From Trichopria drosophilae (lineage: Eukaryota; Arthropoda; Insecta; Hymenoptera; Diapriidae), in NCBI GenBank assembly GCA_030407085.1, contig CM059587.1, positions 29,733,001 to 29,797,000 on the forward strand: a DNA stretch of 64,000 bases, written 5' to 3'. Made by a program: the position numbers and the translations under genes. The notes beneath the pieces are model-generated. The model searched no databases, had not been told where the DNA came from, and saw only the letters and a list, made by a program, of their open reading frames with translations. This document shows, one piece after another, positions 1-12,700 of this stretch; the stretch's first letter is position 1, and every line of letters begins with the position of its first letter.

Positions 1-816
1 TGGTTTTATAGGGAAGAAAATTTTTTTAACTCATCCTCGAATTTTTATAGAATGAAATCAATTAAATAACTACCTTTTTCTTGATATATTACCGAAGTGG
101 GCATGAAATGGTCCAAGAGTTACTTTTTCCCTATTTTTTTGTTTAAAATATTTGTTCGAGACTCTCCTTTAGAAAAATTCATAAATTTTTATATGAAAAT
201 ATTTTAGGAATGCAGCAATATCTATCTATGTAATTCTTTGCAGTGATGAAAGAAAATTATTCTCAAATTAATGGCATTTTCATAACATTGTTAGGATGAT
301 TTTATAAATACCAATCATTATGAAACAAAATATCATAAATTCCATCAATTCGAAATTTTAACTGAACTACATATAATCGAATTCGATTCATTAATACCTC
401 ACATAGTTAGGTCTCAATGCTAGATTTAGTTTATTGAATGTGAATTTCAAAAAACTCAAGTATAGTTCAATACAGGACAACAAATACAAAATCTTGGAAT
501 GTTTATAAAAAATGTGAAGTAAATGTCCCTGTAGATAAAGATCCTGATATTTACATTATTAAAATTATAAAATTTATACATTCATTTTCACTAGTTTTTA
601 TTTCATACAAAAGTAATTTTTTTATATTAAGTGAAATTTATCATTTCTACATATAGATACTTACATGTTTCACCATGATTACTCGCTTTTAATCTTTTTG
701 TAATAACCGATGGGAAGAAATTGAATCGTTTAAATATAGTAATTTATGACCGTCAATATTGCTAAAGCACAACATTTTAAAATGGTTGTTCATTCCATAC
801 TATATTCCAAATGAAT

Positions 817-1250
817 GAAAACCTTTTTTGTAGAGAATTCGATGTTCTATATTTTTTGTTTGAAACATTTTTTTGTACGATTTGTATTTTTTTTTTTTAA
901 ATGGAAAAACGTGTTTTTTGAGCGTTTTTTCGTTAAACCTCCCCATAATCTAGTATGCATTATCTCCAAAAACTAATCAGATCTAAGTTTGGCCAAGAGA
1001 AACCCAAATCCGTTTGTACTTTTTAAATACGTCATTCCATTCGCGACGTATCGCGTATACAAAATTTTGCCCACGGACGGACGGACCGACGGACGGACGT
1101 ACAACCTAACGGCCACCAATTTTTTTATTGTTGCTTTGGGTTCCTTAGGGCCTGAAACGTCGACATTTGATGAAAAACTATAGGGTAATTTTCTGGCGAG
1201 AACTGACCAAATTCAATACTTCGCCAGACCTATGGTCTGGGTCGAAGTAA
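817..1250 (+). repeat. Dispersed repeat R1, copy 1 (partial)
   Basis: About 430 bp are closely similar to 20295-20712, including a GGAC-rich microsatellite (near 1075-1100) and the same 3' tip with the hairpin CCAGACC-TAT-GGTCTGG followed by GTCGAAGT. It lacks the 5' part present in the second copy. No coding capacity was recognised. Confidence 0.8.
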
Positions 1251-1976
1251 AAAAAACAACGAATCTTATAACTAGAACCATATTTTGTATCAAGTCAATA
1301 TTTAGTGGGTATACGAAACTTTTATACGCAAATAAACTTAAAAAGTGTTAAATTAAAAAAAATATTAATATTGTGTTGTAGAATGTTTCTTCAGAATATC
1401 GAATCCGCATATATAATTTAATTCAAAAACTGAAAGAAACTTTCTGTAAAATGAATGTAAATAACACCTCCTGATTCTATTTTACAGTTATTAATTGATG
1501 GCCTCCGACCTTTATTACATTTTTAATACCTTTTCCTTCACTTTTAACATTTTAAGTATACTTAAAACAGCTATAGCTATACATCGACAACACATTATAT
1601 TTCTTAATTTTTCTGCTTACAATTCGGTTGTTCTTTCAAACCGAGAAATAAATTCATTTTTTATTATATTATTAATGGCGTCTACGAAAGTAAATTTACA
1701 CAACTTGAAGAAAAAAATACTTGACTTTCACTCTAGAGAATTTTGACGGTAATTCGAAAACTTCAGATTCGATTTATATGCTAATACGGTATGTAACATT
1801 AATGCAGTTTTCTGTAAAATATCGTTTTTAATAATCTATAATTTAGTAAATTTCAAAAGATATTTAGTAAGTAGTAGTATAAGTTTATTGACCCATAAGT
1901 GAATTACATAAAATTCTTGAGGGTAGAGTGCACCAAAAAATATTATAACTAGAACAAAAATGGTACACAACGCTTA

Positions 1977-2175
1977 CAATATACTGAACTTATGAAACAA
2001 AATCGCACGCAATTACAATTACAGACGAGTAAGACTATACAGTTAAAAAACAATATACTGAACTTATAAAAACAAAATCGCACGCTATTTCAAGTGCAGA
2101 CGAATAAAACTATACAATTGAAAAATAATATACTGTTCTTATAAAAACAAAATCGCACGCAATTACATTATTCAA
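1977..2175 (+). repeat. Tandem repeat, about 75-bp period, 2.6 copies
   Basis: Units start at 1977, 2051 and 2126, each opening with (C)AATATACTG and containing AAAATCGCACGC. Identity between units is high apart from small indels. Confidence 0.8.
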
Positions 2176-2944
2176 AAGATATTTGGGACGAATAATTATT
2201 GTAAGTGAACTATAATGATAGTTTTGTTTACATAATATGTTTTTTTTTAATCTTTCCAATAATAGGGAAATGGAAAGTGAGAAAATATTGCATGACGGGA
2301 AACCATTAAAGAATTGCACATAATATACGAAGTTTATTTCAAAATATGTCTAAGAATTATTTGTGTTTAAATTGAATAATTTCATATTGTGTAATAATAA
2401 ATTTGTAAATGATAAAATGGTAGCGGAGTTTACTTAAATATGTAATTACAGCATTGTGTGGTAATCATGTACAATTATTTAGATGTAAACAGCAAAACAC
2501 TTATCCATTTTGAATACTGAAATAGTGAACTGTAATATTGGATCCCTAAAAAATTGCATTTGTGATTAGTAACTGACTTGATATAATTTATACTTTTAAT
2601 ATATAAAATATAGATATATATACAACATGCTATGCTATATAAACATAATAAACGCTTTAATTTAAATGTTAATAGAGCACAATAATGCCAAATTCCTTAA
2701 TGAAATATTAAGTAAAGTAATTAGATAATAATGAAATAAAGCACGTAATAAAAGATATATGAAAATACATGATTTAATAGATATTAAATTTGTAATTTTA
2801 TAATAAAATAGTTATTTTTGTATCAAGGGCGTAAAATTGGGTTTTACGCCTCGATAATAGAACACGAGATACGTCAAAGCAGGTTCGATGTTCATAACGA
2901 CGAAAATTCTACGCCTGAGATTCAAACATTGTTTTTTGATGCGG

Positions 2945-3078
2945 TACACAGAGAGAAAAATATCGTATCCGATAACATACTGATGTTACTCGGTAACGTA
3001 CTGATGGTACTGGATACCATCAGATGTTATCCGGTAGCATCAATATGTTAACCGATAAAATCTATTTCTCTCCGTGTA
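2945..3078. mobile_element. Short foldback with TACAC-GAGAGAA tips, copy a
   Basis: The left tip TACACAGAGAGAAA and the right tip TTTCTCTCCGTGTA are inverted repeats bounding 134 bp. Nested hairpins lie inside (ACTGATGGTA with TACCATCAG). The interior is similar to 12521-12633. Confidence 0.7.
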
Positions 3079-3092
3079 GGCGTAAAAGTGCG

Positions 3093-3450
3093 GTCATTTT
3101 ATGTAATGTGTAAATAAGGAGTATAATCAACAGCTGTATGTTATTGTTTTTCTGTTGGGGTTTTTCAGTTTTGATGTTTAAATAATAAGAGTTTGTCATT
3201 CTTTGGGACATTAAAAATGAAATTATCATAGTTTGGTAACAATATAATGCAGTCTTATATATTTTTGGATGCAGTAGGCTTAAAATAGTCATATTACTGT
3301 ATACATTGTTATCAAACTGATTATTTAATTCTTAATTTCCCAAAGAATGACAAATTCTTATTATTACATTAAACCTGAAAAACCCCAAAAGAAAAACAAC
3401 AACATACAGCTATTGATTATACTCTTTATTTATACATTACATAACAAAAT
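3093..3450. mobile_element. Near-complete palindromic foldback, about 358 bp
   Basis: Arms of about 110-170 bp are inverted copies: GTATAATCAACAGCTGTATG on the left pairs with CATACAGCTATTGATTATAC on the right, and CATTCTTTGGG pairs with CCCAAAGAATG. Arm identity looks close to 88% by eye. It abuts the preceding short foldback. Confidence 0.75.
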
Positions 3451-4424
3451 ACGATAACAAAGAGATTAGCTTTAGAAGGAGAATGTTTATCAATTATAAA
3501 TGTAAAATAAAATATTTTGTAATCGAGAAAGTGGACAAATTAATGCAATATGCTAAAAAGTGAAGTTATATAAGTATAATCATACTGTTATTCCAATCAA
3601 TTTATCTAATGATGACGGAGTGAACGTACAATAACAATATGCAGGAATTTCTTCTTATTTTATCAACTTTCTTCTGTCAACAGACTCACGGGCTTTCATA
3701 TAAAACAATGATCTTATTAATCGACATTATTTCGAAAGTAGGCTTTATATTATTTTTTCCCCAGCGATATACAATTTTATGCTTAATTTTTTTCGATTAA
3801 AAAACACTGCAAAACAAAAATGTAAACTGGGTGAATAAATTTGGACTATGAACGACTAATTTTACTAGCCTAAAAGTACATTAATTACACAAATTTATAA
3901 TTTATGTTATTTCAGGGTACTTTTCTTCTATAGACTTTGAAAAAATTCGTTGAAAAGCTGAAATATTGAAAAAAAGTAATGATGTCATGAATTATTTTTT
4001 AATAACGATATTTCGCATAATGAACTTAATTCTATCTACAATCATTTCGGGATGAAAATTTCGGAAATTAATGAAATTTTTCTCGGTGTACACATGACGT
4101 TAATTCTATTTAAAATTTTTCAATTATTTAAATTATAACGATTGAGAAATAATTCTATCGCACTTTTTGACCTTTAGGTATTTAGTTATTTAGATCAGTA
4201 TGTAAAACAGCTTGTCATAATCAATTAGGCATAATTTTGGTTCAATAAAGGGAATATTATTATTGTTTAAAAATTACGTCTCGTGGTATTTTATTAATTT
4301 CTACAACAAATAGTATAATCCATGGCGTGTTCTTCGTTTCTTTTTCAATACAAATCAACGAGAGACTTTTCATTGATATAAGATTTAGCATGCATTCATA
4401 CAACACTGTTCCATTGACATTGCG

Positions 4425-4672
4425 TACACACTGAGAGAATTTGTCTAGTTAAAAGTCCCATACTGTTCTGACGGGATATACTTGCAATATGCAAAAGTGC
4501 CATATTGACATTAAAAATGTCCATACTGGCATTGAAAATGTGCCATACTTACACTAGAAAGTCCCGTAAGGTAATTTTCAATACTATTATGGCACTTTCA
4601 TGCATATTGCAAGTATATCCCGTTAGAACCAGACAGTATGGGACTTTTAACCATAAAAATTCTCTTCGTGTA
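4425..4672. mobile_element. Foldback with TACAC-GAGAGAA tips, copy c (248 bp)
   Basis: The termini are TACACACTGAGAGAAT and ATTCTCTTCGTGTA. Subterminal arms share TTAAAAGTCCCATACTGT and GGGATATACTTGCAATATGC in inverted orientation. The interior is unrelated to copies a and b. Confidence 0.75.
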
Positions 4673-6071
4673 ACTCGATTGTACTAGATTATAATAGACG
4701 TTTTGATTGATATTCTTACCTGTACGTTGCGAATTAATGACGCAAATGAATATTTTATAAGCGTGAATATAGTATTGGCAATCTAAAAATATACTTTTTA
4801 CCAATATATCATTAGAGATTAATTTACAATGGCCTTGTTTTATGGGTTCAAGTGCATCCGCATTTACTTGTTATGATATCGAAAGAAAATATGGTGAAAA
4901 TGTTCGATTGCATCAAAATCAAAATTCTATGTACACGTTTATCGTCATAGAAAGAATAATTGCTTTATTCTAATGATGCATTGGTATTCCTTCTAGGTAT
5001 ACAGGCATGAAATAATTAATTATTTGATTTTTATTACTTGGCGATTGCAATATATTCTACAAACATACAAAACCTGAATCGAAACAAATTTGGCAAAAAT
5101 GATTTAAGCTCCTTCGTAACAATATTTGTAGGTTAATTAACTTGTATACTGGCCAGTTTGCGATACAAATTGTAACAGTTTCGTGAATAATTTTTAGATA
5201 CCTTTTTAGATTAATTGCGTACAGTTTCGACCCGGTTTCTGGTACTATTTATTATATTTAATAGAATTAACCTAATTAATACATAGTGTCCAGTTTTTAG
5301 CCTGCAATTTAGGTAGTAGATGTTTTTTTTAAAGATAACCCATCAATTATTTTGGACAGATATGTGTTCTTCTTCAAATACAACAGGATTGGTCATAATA
5401 ACACGTAATTTTGATGAATTTATCCCTGTCAAATTGCAGGATGCTATTATTTTATGCGACTATTGTATTGATATTAATACACGATCGTCTTTTAAACAAT
5501 TTAAGCCAAACGTTTTGTCACTGTAAGAACGACATCGCATCTGCAATTTGGACACTGAAATATTTTGATTTTGTTTGCAACATATTCAAAAAAGTGTTCA
5601 GATCCAAGATTTGAAGGAATTTTTACGCTGACAGAACTTTTGGGATAAAATTGTTAAGGATGTGATTGAGTAAAAAATGTTAAGAGCCTTGCACTACATT
5701 TCTTAATAAAATTGTGGATATTTTGTAACACTTGTCCCTTTAATTCAGACATATTTTAAATAAGTTTGCTGAACACTTATCAGGATTTTTATAAAAATCT
5801 CTAAATAGTTGTAAACCTTCTACGTTTATTCAATATATATACAGTTTTGTTGAAAAATACTGATTTGCTGATTTGTCTTTCAATATTGCCTAGTTTATGA
5901 GCTGGGTATATGTGTAAATCAGTTAACTTGGCCATAAATTGGGCAGAATTTTGTACAAGGGTAGATGTTGAATTTTAATTTAACACTATGAAATTAACTA
6001 CTAACCTCATATCAGACCGAAACACCAACTACTTTTTCCTCCGTTCCTGGATAAAAATAAAATAGTATATT

Positions 6072-6190
6072 CCCTGGTAGAAAATGAATCTAGTTTCTGG
6101 CCAGTTTCTGTCCATTATACTTATTTTACATGTTAAAGATATAGGGAAACTGGGAAGTGTAACAACAAACTAGAGAAATTTCTACCAGGG
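6072..6190. mobile_element. Mini foldback, 119 bp
   Basis: It starts CCCTGGTAGAAA and ends TTTCTACCAGGG. Further inverted matches lie inside (TCTAGTTT, CCAGTTTC). No clear target duplication. Confidence 0.6.
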
Positions 6191-7281
6191 TTATTTCAAA
6201 CGATCGTAAATATAGCGATTTTGCTTGCTTCTATTATTTTTTAATACGACAGGCGTGGAGCTCGATCATTTGTGCTCGAAAATTTCACTGCCGGGCGCAA
6301 AATCGAATTCTACTCCCGGAGTGTTAACAAGATCGTTCTAGAACCAATAAAGAGTCAATTTTCAAGTTACCGGCCAAGAAACTCATATGTTTTAACAATT
6401 ATTAAATTATTTAGATTGAACTGGGTACATAACCGCGCAGGTTTTATAAAAATTGAGTTATTACGAGATCCGGAAATGGCATAATAGATAATATTATAAC
6501 AAAGCAATTGGTCCAGTCCTGTTTGACATTCTTTGATTAATAACAATAAGCATTCTATTTTTATCGTTTCGATGAGTTTAAGGACACTTGTTAACAAATC
6601 TCATGAAATTTTGTTAGGATTTTACATTTAATTATAGAAATATCAGGTGATTCTAGAAAAGGTCGGATATTAGTAGAAAATAAACGAAAATGTTATTGGG
6701 ACTATATATACTATATTACTATAGAAGAGAAGCGGTGTGCGTAATATTTCCGTTTTGCGACTAAAAATGTAACAAGTAATTACAAATTTTACTTTGAGAA
6801 ATGTGAATAATAATTTCTACAATAACAATTCGACTTTATAAACATGATTTGTACGTACCAAGATGGTATCGTTCAATTGTCGTATGATGAACGCATATGA
6901 AATATTTCACATCTGCCACATACTCATCCACGTAATTTATTTCAACAGAATTTCAATTACGAAAATTGGCGCGTAATTAAATTAATTTTTTAAAATTGGT
7001 CTGCAAACAAAATTAAAAAAACGATTCTAAATATTGTCACAATTTAATTTTCTGTCAACAAACTAGCAAATAGCTCAGACGAGTTTCTAACTTCAGTATT
7101 AAGTTGCAACATCACTAAAAAAACTACCATCGGACATTTATAAACCGTTCTTTTATTTTGAAAATCAATATTTTGTAAAAAGTCTTTCGCAAAACAATTT
7201 CACACATTCGAAAAAATTGTATTGGCTTAGTTTCATAGGTTTAAATAGACAAAATCACACTACAACCAAAATAAACAATAA

Positions 7282-8880
7282 GTGCTCTCTAAATTTCTTG
7301 GAGTGAAATTTCACTCTAAAGAAGAGTGAAAAACGAGCCACTACCCTTGGAGTGAATTCTCACTCTCCGTAAGAGCGAATTTTGCACTCCAATGATAAAG
7401 TGAATTATTCACTCACATTAAAGTGAAGTTATTACTCGAATTGGAGTGAAAGCTCACTTCCATTGGAGTGGAAGTTCACTTCACTTGGTGCGAATGAAGA
7501 CTTCAATTTGGTGTGAAATGTCACTATAGTTGGAGCGAAGAGTCAGTTTAATTGGAGAGGGAAGTCACTGTTATATACTAGGAGTAAAATGTCACTTCAA
7601 TTGAAGTGAAAAAACATTAAATTGGAGTGCGAGGTCATTGCCATTAAAAATAAAATTCACTTTAATTGGAGTAAAAAGTCACTCTGTAAAATTGTTAGAT
7701 CCTAAGTATATAGGTATATATAAAAAAGGATAAAGGATTTGGAATTGTCCCCCGCTTTAATGACTTAGATGTCTATTCGCGGGTCGGCTCTCGGGTGGAG
7801 AGGTATAGGATGGACAACACATATACATTATACATGACGGAACAGGACAACACAACACCCCCCCCCCCTCCCCAATATCGGTACCACCAGCAGATTCGGC
7901 GGTCTGTGCCTTAGCGAGTACGACGCGGGCGCGGATAAGACGCTGACGGTAACGATAACTGCCGACGGGGGTCGGCAGCGGTCCCAAATTCGAACCTTCG
8001 CCCAGCAAAGTTCCCCGGTTATTCCACACTGGACATAAGCAGAGAAAATTGCACGGACGGGGATTCGAACTCGGGACCTTCGCGACGTTCAGTTCTAAGA
8101 CTGACGTCTTAGCCCGTACGACCATCACGCCGACTTATATAGGTATATATAGTCAGAGAGCAAATCGTTACTATTTCTGCCTATTCCGTTTTGAACAATA
8201 GAAATCGTTTTCAACATATTAATAATAATAGACCTGAAAAACACGTTAATATATTATATATAGCAATATATAAATAATCATTTTAAAGTAATGCAATATA
8301 AGATTAAGAATTAAAAATTTTTTTGTAAAAAGAAAACATGAATTATAAATGTTGACTCTTAGTCACAGATTATTTACTATACCTACCGGTGGTAATTTTT
8401 GTCTGGATATCTCAAGCAATACGTTGTCCATTATGTTTGTCAGTAAGGTTATGTGTAAATCTTTTAAATATTACACGCAGTATAGTAACAATTACATATA
8501 TGTATTTATTATTTACTCTCCAAATTGGGCTAGGTTAACCAATATTTTGAAGCGATCAACGAAAAGCTTCTTTTTTTAACGATACAGAATCAAATTCTAA
8601 AAGTCGTTATCTCGTGAAAAAAATTCTAGAGAAGAAAATGTCAATTTCTTGAACATTACTTCGCTGAAAATAGAGGGAAATATCACTCTTTTTATAGTGA
8701 TATCTCACCCTAAACTTGGAGTGAATATTCACTTTAATTTTTGAAGTGAATTTGTTCACTCTTTCATTTATAGTGACGGACCTCACTCCTAAAGAGTGAA
8801 TTATCATTCCAGTTAGAGTGAACATAAGCCTCACTCCAGAATTAGAGTGAATATTTCACTCCAGGAAATTTAGAGAGTGG
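7282..8880. mobile_element. Composite foldback built from GAGTGAA/TTCACTC motifs
   Basis: The outer ends are inverted: CTCTCTAAATTTCTTGGAGT on the left, and its inverse ending in AATTTAGAGAG on the right. Both flanks (7295-7690 and 8660-8870) are packed with alternating GGAGTGAA and TTCACTCC words. The centre holds AT-rich DNA and the SINE at 7723-8135, a later insertion. No coding capacity. Confidence 0.65.
7723..8135 (-). mobile_element. tRNA-derived SINE with 16-bp target duplication
   Basis: On the minus strand it begins AGTCGGCGTGATGG with an A-box-like segment, then a B box GAGTTCGAATCC (complement of 8061-8072). A second B-box-like GGTTCGAAT lies further in. It is flanked by a perfect 16-bp direct repeat, TATATAGGTATATATA, at 7707-7722 and 8136-8151. 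The sense strand ends in six T, a Pol III terminator, rather than an A tail. It is GC-richer than its surroundings. Confidence 0.85.
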
Positions 8881-8885
8881 CTTTT

Positions 8886-9165
8886 AAATTTGACAAACAC
8901 GCGCATTCCTGATAATATTACGAATATTATTAGTCTCGGTCCGAAACACTCATTTTATTTAGAATCTAATAACTTACCTATTTACAATTTTATTGCGAGC
9001 ATTGAGGAAGGCATTTCAAAAATAAAAAATTTTACAGATAGTGAAGGAAACAATGTGATTGATGAAAAAAACTTCTGTCGCGGTAAATGCATTAATATTA
9101 TTCAATATTATATGCAAAAGTCATCTGGTCACAGTATACTTGGCCTACAAGACACAAACTAAGTT
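8886..9165 (+). pseudogene. Decayed Penelope-like reverse-transcriptase fragment
   Basis: An open stretch reads NLTNTRIPDNITNIISLGPK, then IEEGISKIKNF and a C-terminal helix rich in Lys. The xxLSLGPKF block followed by an IE-rich helix is my recollection of the N-terminal region of Penelope-like element RTs. It stops at 9160, and downstream frames are broken by stops. No catalytic YxDD motif was found nearby. It may belong to a truncated insertion next to the GAGTGAA element. Confidence 0.4.
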
Positions 9166-9693
9166 TTAAATCGGTTTTTAACAGAAAACAAGGACATTTT
9201 TTTTCACGAAAGCGAGCTCGAATAAAGTGCCGAAACGTCAATCGACGATCATTTTCGTTTTTTATAATTGACGTCCATTTCGCCAAGAAAAACCAACTTA
9301 ATTTTAATTTCAGTATTAAGATGTTTGATAAAATGATATTTCCATCTTTGAATTTATGAATATTGTAATTTTTAAAAGACACAATTATTTGTCATCCCTT
9401 ATAATAGTCTGAGGTATACACTAGACCTAAACGTGGACATGAACGTTTCAGAAGATTGACAAAGATTGCGTATCATGAATACATGACATAATTTTACTTT
9501 ATTAGTTCTAATTGAATATTAAACAGTAATCAAACTCTGATAAGTCGAAATACTCTGTGAATAAAAACAAATATCAAAAAAATTTTCGATTAGTATTGGT
9601 TGGTAGATTCATTAGATCTTAGACCGTGATGTATTAATAATTATGTACCCGTTCGACTCGCAATATTAATTTGCATCAATTTGTGGGTTGCAG

Positions 9694-9789
9694 AAGATGT
9701 CGAGAGCATGACTGGCGAGATAGAAAATGGAGACCTGGCTGTCCGAGACGTCGCAGACCTCCTCCAACCGCAGTATGCTATCATAACTG
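9694..9789 (+). CDS. MCF2L: DBS exon 1 of those visible (start of CRAL-TRIO)
   Basis: The acceptor is TTGCAG at 9688-9693 and the donor is G|GTAAGA at 9790. The peptide ends in LLQPQYAIITG, which aligns with the family segment just before the CRAL-TRIO glycine motif. An ATG at 9708 is the best start inside this exon. The frame is open before it, entering as an acceptor exon with two leading bases (9694-9695), so an upstream exon may contribute more N-terminal residues. The exon leaves in phase 1. Confidence 0.78.
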
Positions 9790-12700
9790 GTAAGATTGGA
9801 TCTTTTTGTCAAAAGAAACTATACTCGATTAAAGTTTGAAAACCAGTTACTTTTAGATTCTGTAGCTTTATTTTCACGCATCATCCTCTAGTGCACCTTT
9901 TGTTTCTCTGCATTTGCCTGGTTTCATTTTTTGTACCTGTCCGCGGAATTCATTTACTGTTCAAAATTACATGCTTAACGCAACTGTACAAAATGGATTT
10001 AATTTGTCTTGTTCGTTTTAGGTATAGCTGTAAATAGTAAATTGCACTTCCAGCCTTATGCCATTATACGCATATCCCGCTTGTGGCATTGCTTTCGCCA
10101 ATTTTCGTATATTTTCAACATTATGTCATTATATTACAAAAAAAAGGAGATATTGGCATTCAGAAATGCATATGTAAACTCATCTTTTTTTCCAATGTTA
10201 TATATAAGACATTAAATAAGATAGTACTACATTTTCTCTGTTAAGTGACTGGAATTCTAGAACACCCACATGGATTTCTGTGTGACTGATATAACAAATA
10301 TTTTTAGGATACACATTTCTTTTTAATCAGATTTTAATCAAGGTGTAACTTTGGGGATCAGTCAGGGATCTTAATCTGATACTTTGCTGTATTTGTTTAA
10401 ATAAAATATACGATTTCAATAAATGAAATATACATAAAATCATTAGAAAATTGCGTCTTTAAAAGTCATTTTTTTAGCAAATACCTAAGACTACATGTTC
10501 AGAATAATATGTATACAGGGTGTTTCTTTTAAGTTGAAACTGCCGAATATCTCGAAAAGTAGGCACTCTACGAAAAAATGTTAAGATTAAAAATTTAATG
10601 GGTCTAAGGTGTACATACAGTGATATTAAAATGCCCCCCCCCCCCCGACACCGACCCTGGGGGCGGTGGTGCGGGTAAGTTCGAAATCTTAAATGGGAAG
10701 CCCTATTTTTTATTGCATATTCAGATTCTTTGAATAAAAATGCGTATGATTTGTCTAAAACATTTTTCTCGTTTCGCGATAGATGGCGCTGTAACCGACG
10801 ATTCGTTCATTCTCAGTAACAGTAAGATGAAGAAAAATTGAATTTCCAAAAGGGCCAATTTTAATATCACTGTATGTACACCTTAAACCCATTAAATTTT
10901 CGTTCTTAACATTTTTTCGTAGAGTGCGTACTTTTCGAGATATTTGACAGTTTCAACTTAAAAGAAACACCCTGTATATACAGAGACCAATATAATATAT
11001 GTAGAATTGGCTGATAATTAATGTTTTAAACTTCTAACTAATAACAATAAATTATATTCTTTTGAAAGATATCTGTGCAAAATGCAGTTTCGTTCTTTAT
11101 TCCTTGCCAATGAAGAATATAAACGCAAAACTATGAAGTAGGAAACTAAGTTTAACATGTTTACTAAGTGTAATACACTGTAACAGAAGTTTTAAAGAAT
11201 AATTAATGATTCGACTCAATGTGTCAATAACGAAATAACTGCAATTTATTATTTATCAGTAATTCATCATTGTTAGGATAAAAAGTACGAAACGGCTCTT
11301 TCAACATTTAAACACATTAAAGAAAGTTTCAACTTCTACAATTGTGTCATTATAGAAATGAGAAATAAGACTAACGACTAAAATAAAATTTCTCATAGCG
11401 CATGAGAAATCTAAGAGATTAGTAAAGTAACTTTTCTAAAAAATAGATTTTAATAATTTATGATTACAGACGAACGAAAAAATATAACGGTACAAGTGGA
11501 TCATTTCGCTTTTATTTTTGAAGCTAATTAAGTAAATATTTATTTGTTATAAATTTTAACAACATATAGATTAAATACGTTTTGTTTATTTAAGTGCTCT
11601 CTAAATCTGAATAGCTAAAAACTACGAATAAGGAAATAAAAAGTAGATCACCAAATGAATTAGTAATAGTTTTTGCTAATAAAAAGTTAAGTCCTACTAA
11701 TTTATTACTAATCCTACAAACTACTAAACTAAAAAGGTAGAATTTTACTAACGAATTAGTATTTACTGATCATCTGTAAACATGTAATATGTAATATTTT
11801 CAATTTTCATACATATAAGAAACACTATATTGTTGTAACATATCTATCGAAGCCACTTGGACCTAAATATGATTGGACCCCCAAATATCAATATAATTTT
11901 CATAATATAATTGAAAGCTGTCAGTAAATAAACGAGTATTAAGGAATAGCCGACTCTCCACTGGGTCGAAGTTTCTGAGCGAGCGAAGCGAGCGAGGCAC
12001 CACGCCAACACTAGTTTTATTTGTATTGATAATAAAATTAATTATTTAAATTAGATTCGCGAATCATTCTTTTGTATACTTTACTCATGATCACTTTTCA
12101 AACTTTATTATCTGTTTTTGAGGCCTAATTCAAATTAGGAGCAAAAACTTCGTTTCAAAATTTTGATCGAGATAAATTGTATATGAAAATTATAGTATTG
12201 TGACTGGTACTTTGAAAATAGACCAGCATTTTTGTTATGAAATTGCGTGTGAAAACTTCAAGTTAATAAGTAACATGGCGAAATCGAATTAGGAAAGGAA
12301 AGATTGTTAATTCTTTCAACGTCTGTTAAAAACTTTTTTAGGTTATTATCGTAAGTTTTATATTTAAATAAAATTTTGTTTATTCTTATAAAGTTTTTAC
12401 TTTCGAGAACATTTTTAGTTTAAGAACTCCACATCCATAACTTGTTTAAAAAATTGGTTTTTCTGCACCGCAAAAATGAAATGTGAGCTGCCAAAGGTGT
12501 CTCAAAATGAGATCTTATGTTACACAGAGAAAAGAATATTGTATTCGATAACATACTGATGATACCGAATAACATCTGATGATATTCAGTACCATCAGTG
12601 TGTTATCAGGTATCAACCAATTCTCTCCGTGTATCTTTTTATAATGCTGATCAATGAAAAGCTTTCATTTTGGTTGGAAACCAAAACTATGAAATGATAC

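Larger units (their letters stand above)
1..9693. other. Upstream non-coding region
   Basis: Apart from the repeats listed separately, I see no supported exon, RNA gene or promoter. AT-rich throughout. Either the 5' flank or a further intron of the DBS gene. Confidence 0.6.

Noticed and set aside
7757..8128. A 123-codon minus-strand open frame
   Set aside because: It lies wholly within the SINE at 7723-8135. The frame is open only because the SINE is GC-richer, and no protein family is recognisable.
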